In this document: piece after piece, positions 23,438 to 26,714 of the stretch
Position numbering within the stretch: position 1 is the stretch's first letter
Layout: every line of letters starts with the position of its first letter
From: an uncultured Muribaculaceae bacterium
Lineage (GTDB): Bacteria; Bacteroidota; Bacteroidia; Bacteroidales; Muribaculaceae
Length of the DNA: 26,714 nucleotides
Assembly (NCBI GenBank): GCA_910583675.1
Contig: CAJTYH010000036.1
Span: 1-26,714 of the forward strand
Reading direction: 5' to 3'
Made by a program: the position numbers and the translations under genes
Notes under the pieces: generated by a model
Told to the model about the DNA's origin: nothing
Databases searched by the model: none
The model's input: the letters and a program-made list of their open reading frames with translations, nothing else

Positions 23438-24564
23438 AAGATTCAGACAATACAAAGAGCCGATTTAAGGATATGCAGCAGCATCCCGGCAACTATTCTG
23501 ACAAAGAGATAGAGGACATAATAGCCGAATTGGACGAGCCTGCAGATGTAGAAGCCGAATGGAATAATTTCATCAACAGGAACATCGCGCCCGACGAAGT
23601 GCGTCCCGTTGCAGCAAAACCGGCAAAACGCATAGCCATGCACTGGCTACGATCCATTGCCGCCATTGCAGTGATAGCATTGGGAGTATGGGGCATGAAG
23701 ACATTCACATATCAGGAAAATTCATCCCTGCAACCCGCTCCTCAATTAGCCGACAAACCGCAAAGCAATCAGATTGCCACAAATGAAAAGACCATAGCGA
23801 AGAATACGCCCCCTGAGAAAAAAATACCTGCCACACAATCCGTCATTGCAGATGAGCCATCGCCTATTGACGAAAAGCCCTCCCCCTCAAGCAATATACT
23901 CATACGTGGTACGAACAATACTTTGCCCGATAAGTCTCCGGTAATCATTGTCAATGGTCTGAGGATACAGGACATCGATGCGCTCGCGGTCTTCAATACC
24001 GACGACATAGACAGCATACGCATTTATAAGGACGAGAATGCCAAGGCTCGTTACGAGGCTCGGTTCGGAAGCCAGGTAAAAGATGGCATAATCGATGTCA
24101 CTTTAAAAGCCGGCAGAGAGGATGCCTATGCTGATGTATTGAACCCGAAATCCGATAGCGAGAAAATCTTTTCCTCAGTAGAGAAGTTCCCGGAGTTTCC
24201 CGGGGGACAGGACTCACTCCGGACATACATCAAAGAAAACCTGAAATACCCGGCCGAGTTTCCGGATACCACAATCACCGGACGCGTCATAATAAATTTC
24301 GTTGTAAAGAGCGATGGAAGCGTCGGGGACTTCAAGTTAATGCGCAGTCTCTTGAAAAACGCCGACAAGACTGCCTGTACAGACTCTGCCATCATCAACA
24401 TTTTCGCTGAGGAAGCATTACGTGTCTGCCGCCAGATGCCACACTGGACACCGGGAGGCATGTATACGAACGAAGGATTCAAGTACCTCAACGTCCGATT
24501 CACGTTGCCCGTTATATTCGGCAAAAACAAGGTCGAACAGAAGAAGGGAATAAAAATACGTTAG
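23434..24564 (+). CDS. membrane fusion protein: anti-sigma-like N terminus, TM helix, plug-like segment, TonB C-terminal domain
   Basis: This 376-residue protein is not a standard anti-sigma factor. Residues 1-65 are acidic and cytoplasmic, with an MQQHPGNYSDKEIEDIIAEL segment I have seen in other Bacteroidales sigma-linked proteins. One membrane helix follows (about 73-88), then a Pro/Lys-rich periplasmic linker (95-155). Residues about 167-225 (PVIIVNGLRI ... DSIRIYKDENAKARYEARFG ... GIIDVTLK) resemble the plug segment of SusC-like receptors. Residues about 250-363 (VEKFPEFPGGQDSL, TGRVIINFVVKSDGSVGDF, MPHWTPGG) form a TonB C-terminal domain. Related plug-TonB tails are known behind M56/BlaR-type proteins; here they sit on a one-helix protein coupled to a sigma gene. 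The inferred role is a sensor linking outer-membrane receptor state to the sigma factor, or an envelope energy transducer. Confidence 0.8.
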   Translation: MKDSDNTKSRFKDMQQHPGNYSDKEIEDIIAELDEPADVEAEWNNFINRNIAPDEVRPVAAKPAKRIAMHWLRSIAAIAVIALGVWGMKTFTYQENSSLQPAPQLADKPQSNQIATNEKTIAKNTPPEKKIPATQSVIADEPSPIDEKPSPSSNILIRGTNNTLPDKSPVIIVNGLRIQDIDALAVFNTDDIDSIRIYKDENAKARYEARFGSQVKDGIIDVTLKAGREDAYADVLNPKSDSEKIFSSVEKFPEFPGGQDSLRTYIKENLKYPAEFPDTTITGRVIINFVVKSDGSVGDFKLMRSLLKNADKTACTDSAIINIFAEEALRVCRQMPHWTPGGMYTNEGFKYLNVRFTLPVIFGKNKVEQKKGIKIR

Positions 24565-24589
24565 CCAACATTTTGGGAAACCGCTATTT

Positions 24590-25384
24590 TCAGAGAAGAC
24601 CGAAATGGCGCAAGGCATTTACAACCCCGTGATCGGTAACTGATGTGGTGACATAATCGGCAACGGCCTTGACGGCCTCCTCGGCATTCCCCATAGCCAC
24701 CCCGACGTGGGCATGTCGCAACATGCCCACGTCGTTGCCGCCATCGCCGAAAGCCATAGTTTCCTCCAATTTCAGGCCGTGATGCGCAAGCATCATGTCA
24801 ATGCCCACGCTTTTGTCGCTGCCGGCAGGGACAATGTCGCAGAAATACGGGTTCCAACTCGTAGCCTCGCACCCGTGCAACACTTCATCGAACAGCCCGC
24901 TGCGCATGCGTGCCTCCTCAGATCCGAATGCCATCAACTGAACGATTTCCTTGCCACGTAGAATGTCAAGCGGGGCTATCCGCACGGTCGGCATGTTAAG
25001 CATCTCCTTGACAAGAGCCACATTTTCATCTTCCTTGTCAATGATTATCTCCCCGTCAGCCGGTATGGCGACTATCGGCATTTCGCTCCTATGCGAAAAA
25101 TCCATAAGCCTGTCCATATCCTCCGGCGGTATGCAATGCTTGTAGATCACAGTCTTTCTGTCCGGTTCAAGGCAAAGGCTCCCGTTCGCAGTGACAAAGC
25201 CGTCAGTTTCGAGCGTACCCAGATTGTCTACCCAATTTATATGACGGCCGGTGGCAATGAACACCTTTACTCCCTTTCCCCTGACTTCCGCGAGCGCCTC
25301 AACCACCTCTTTCGGCGGTTCATGCTCACCGAAAGGCACAAGCGTCCCGTCTATGTCAAAAAACAATGCCTTTATATTACCCAT
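24590..25384 (-). CDS. Cof-type HAD-IIB family hydrolase
   Basis: The 264-residue protein has the HAD phosphatase motifs: I, FFDIDGTL with nucleophile Asp10 and Asp12; II, FIATGR; III, the Lys of GSDKSVGID; IV, FGDGGNDVGML. The C2-type cap between motifs II and III places it in the Cof/IIB subfamily, which dephosphorylates sugar phosphates, phosphorylated cofactors or nucleotides in the cytoplasm. The frame could start at a TTG at 25396, but the ATG at 25384 fits better. It lies 24 bases behind the aldo/keto reductase gene, probably in one operon. Confidence 0.92.
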   Translation of the reverse strand: MGNIKALFFDIDGTLVPFGEHEPPKEVVEALAEVRGKGVKVFIATGRHINWVDNLGTLETDGFVTANGSLCLEPDRKTVIYKHCIPPEDMDRLMDFSHRSEMPIVAIPADGEIIIDKEDENVALVKEMLNMPTVRIAPLDILRGKEIVQLMAFGSEEARMRSGLFDEVLHGCEATSWNPYFCDIVPAGSDKSVGIDMMLAHHGLKLEETMAFGDGGNDVGMLRHAHVGVAMGNAEEAVKAVADYVTTSVTDHGVVNALRHFGLL

Positions 25385-25408
25385 TGACTTGCTCAATTTG
25401 AAGCTGCG

Positions 25409-26368
25409 TTACCGCATACCGAGTACTTCATCTATCATAGCCAACTCTTCATCCGAGAAATAAAGGTTGTCCAACGCCCTGAGACTGTCCTTTAACTGAC
25501 CCGACGAACTTGCGCCGGCGATCACCGATGTTACTTCATCCTTGCTCAACAACCATGAAAGCGACATTTGAGCCAACGACTGCCCTCGTCCACGGGCTAT
25601 TTCGTCCAGTTTTCTGACACGTCCGATCAGTTCGGGAGTGATATCCTCGCGATGCAGGAACACTCCGCTTTTTGCCACCCGAGAATCTTCCGGTATGCCG
25701 TTGACATAGCGATTCGTGAGCACGCCCTGAGCCAAAGGTGAAAAGGCCACGAATCCCAGCTGCATCTCTTTCAGAAATTCAATATGTTTTTCCTCCGGTT
25801 TGCGGGACATCATATTGTACCGATCCTGATAGACCAGGCATCTCACATGCTGCTCCTCCATCATACGGCAAGCCTCAGCGGCCTTATCCACAGGATATTT
25901 TGAAAGCCCGACATACAATGCCTTCCCCTGGCGCACAATATCTATCAGAGCCTGCACTGTCTCCTCAAGCGGAGTCTCGGGGCAATACCTGTGACTGTAG
26001 AATATGTCGAAATACTCAAGCCCTGTGCGTTTGAGACTTTGGTTGATGCTTGCCATGAGATATTTTCTCGAACCGCCATCCCCATAAGGGCCTTCCCACA
26101 TGAAATGGCCGGCCTTCGAGGAAACAATGATCTCGTCGCGATGGGATCCCAGCCCGTCGGCCAATATTCGTCCGAAATTGGTTTCTGCGCTACCGGGAGC
26201 GGGGCCATAGTTGTTGGCAAGGTCAAAATGCGTAATCCCGTTGTCGAACGCACAAAACGCAGTCTCCTTCATCGTGGCATACCTGTCGGTATCACCGAAA
26301 TTATGCCACATGCCAAGCGAAATCAGTGGCAACTGCAACCCGCTCTTTCCACAAAACCTATATTTCAT
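25409..26368 (-). CDS. aldo/keto reductase (YghZ-like)
   Basis: The 319-residue NADPH-dependent reductase has the full catalytic tetrad: Asp49 and Tyr54 in FDLANNYGPAPGSAE, Lys85 in VSSKAG, and His126 in YSHRY. The GPYGDGGSRKYL stretch is typical of the YghZ / potassium-channel-beta-subunit-like group, known to reduce L-glyceraldehyde 3-phosphate and methylglyoxal. The C-terminal cofactor region SVIAGASSSGQL is present. It heads a two-gene unit with the HAD phosphatase. A role in clearing reactive aldehydes is likely; the exact substrate is not determined. No promoter box was seen in the 86 bases upstream. Confidence 0.93.
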   Translation of the reverse strand: MKYRFCGKSGLQLPLISLGMWHNFGDTDRYATMKETAFCAFDNGITHFDLANNYGPAPGSAETNFGRILADGLGSHRDEIIVSSKAGHFMWEGPYGDGGSRKYLMASINQSLKRTGLEYFDIFYSHRYCPETPLEETVQALIDIVRQGKALYVGLSKYPVDKAAEACRMMEEQHVRCLVYQDRYNMMSRKPEEKHIEFLKEMQLGFVAFSPLAQGVLTNRYVNGIPEDSRVAKSGVFLHREDITPELIGRVRKLDEIARGRGQSLAQMSLSWLLSKDEVTSVIAGASSSGQLKDSLRALDNLYFSDEELAMIDEVLGMR

Positions 26369-26454
26369 AATACCCTGAACACAATTATTTCATTAATCAA
26401 CGGTTCTCAATCAGCAATGTCATCAAGACACTTACACAACCGATAAAAACAAAA

Positions 26455-26489
26455 AAATCGCAATATGCTAATTTAGCTTATTGCGATTT
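26455..26489 (-). terminator. intrinsic terminator of the tRNA-Gly/tRNA-Leu unit
   Basis: Near-perfect palindrome: 17-base arms with one T-T mismatch, outer part AAATCGCAATA / TATTGCGATTT. On the minus strand it runs into TTTTTTTGTTTTT (through 26445), which makes it the one clear U-tract terminator in the window. It lies seven bases beyond the tRNA-Leu 3' end. Confidence 0.85.
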
Positions 26490-26495
26490 ATAAAG

Positions 26496-26579
26496 TGTCC
26501 GAAATGAGACTCGAACTCACACGATCCAATGATCACTACCCCCTCAAAGTAGCGCGTCTACCAATTCCGCCATCCGGAC
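26496..26579 (-). tRNA. tRNA-Leu (GAG)
   Basis: The acceptor strand GTCCGGA (26573-26579) pairs with TTCGGAC (26497-26503), and the discriminator base is A. The anticodon stem-loop is CTACT-TTGAGGG-GGTAG, giving anticodon GAG. A long variable arm (TGATCATTGGATCGTG region) marks a class II tRNA, and the T-loop is TTCGAGT. The length is 84 bases and CCA is not encoded. Confidence 0.94.
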
Positions 26580-26660
26580 ATTATTAATCTTGCCTCGTAA
26601 CCGACCACTATTGAAGTAGGGGACTGCGACAGACCGAGATTCAATCTAATGATGGTTCTG

Positions 26661-26714
<54 letters not shown>

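Overview
The window looks like chromosomal DNA from a Bacteroidota gut commensal, most likely order Bacteroidales and plausibly Muribaculaceae. The evidence is the repeated Bacteroidota promoter pattern (a TTTG-like box, 19-20 bases, then TAnnTTTG), the near absence of strong Shine-Dalgarno sites, lineage-typical families (DUF4492 before cydA, DUF4494, GH97, DUF2961/GH172, an FHS sugar permease, a CfxA-type beta-lactamase, ECF sigma with TonB-like proteins) and tRNA genes without encoded CCA. The genus is an inference; no rRNA gene is present.

Layout. Positions 1-53 hold the 5' part of tRNA-Phe on the minus strand. A plus-strand block (511-9493) follows: an exported SGNH hydrolase and a GH97 glycosidase broken by one extra base in a C6 run; asd (aspartate-semialdehyde dehydrogenase) with a CPA2-like antiporter; an exported metallophosphoesterase; and a DUF2961/GH172 glycosidase. 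A minus-strand block (9520-17835) then holds a GNAT acetyltransferase directly behind a class A beta-lactamase lipoprotein, an OmpA-family porin-like protein, transketolase, an FHS-type sugar permease, a YggS-type PLP protein and a DUF4494 protein. From 18082 the plus strand carries DUF4492-cydA-cydB (cytochrome bd oxidase). katA (minus) lies tail to tail with it, separated by a very long hairpin. An ECF sigma gene overlaps a gene for an anti-sigma-like/plug-like/TonB C-terminal fusion (22958-24564, plus). A HAD phosphatase and an aldo/keto reductase (minus) follow. The window ends with tRNA-Leu(GAG) and a partial tRNA-Gly(GCC), both minus, with a U-tract terminator after tRNA-Leu.

How the genes fit together. 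Most are housekeeping or core accessory genes: amino-acid synthesis, pentose phosphate pathway, sugar uptake, PLP balance and envelope structure. Cytochrome bd plus catalase suggest tolerance of small amounts of oxygen. The glycosidases and the SGNH esterase are exported but are not in a SusCD locus. No insertion sequence, CRISPR array, prophage or integrase was seen. The part that looks least standard is the sigma/TonB-fusion pair. Other points worth a second look are the frameshifted GH97, the beta-lactamase with an R-T-G box coupled to a GNAT gene, the face-to-face cyd and DUF4494 promoters, and the antiporter without the expected aspartate.
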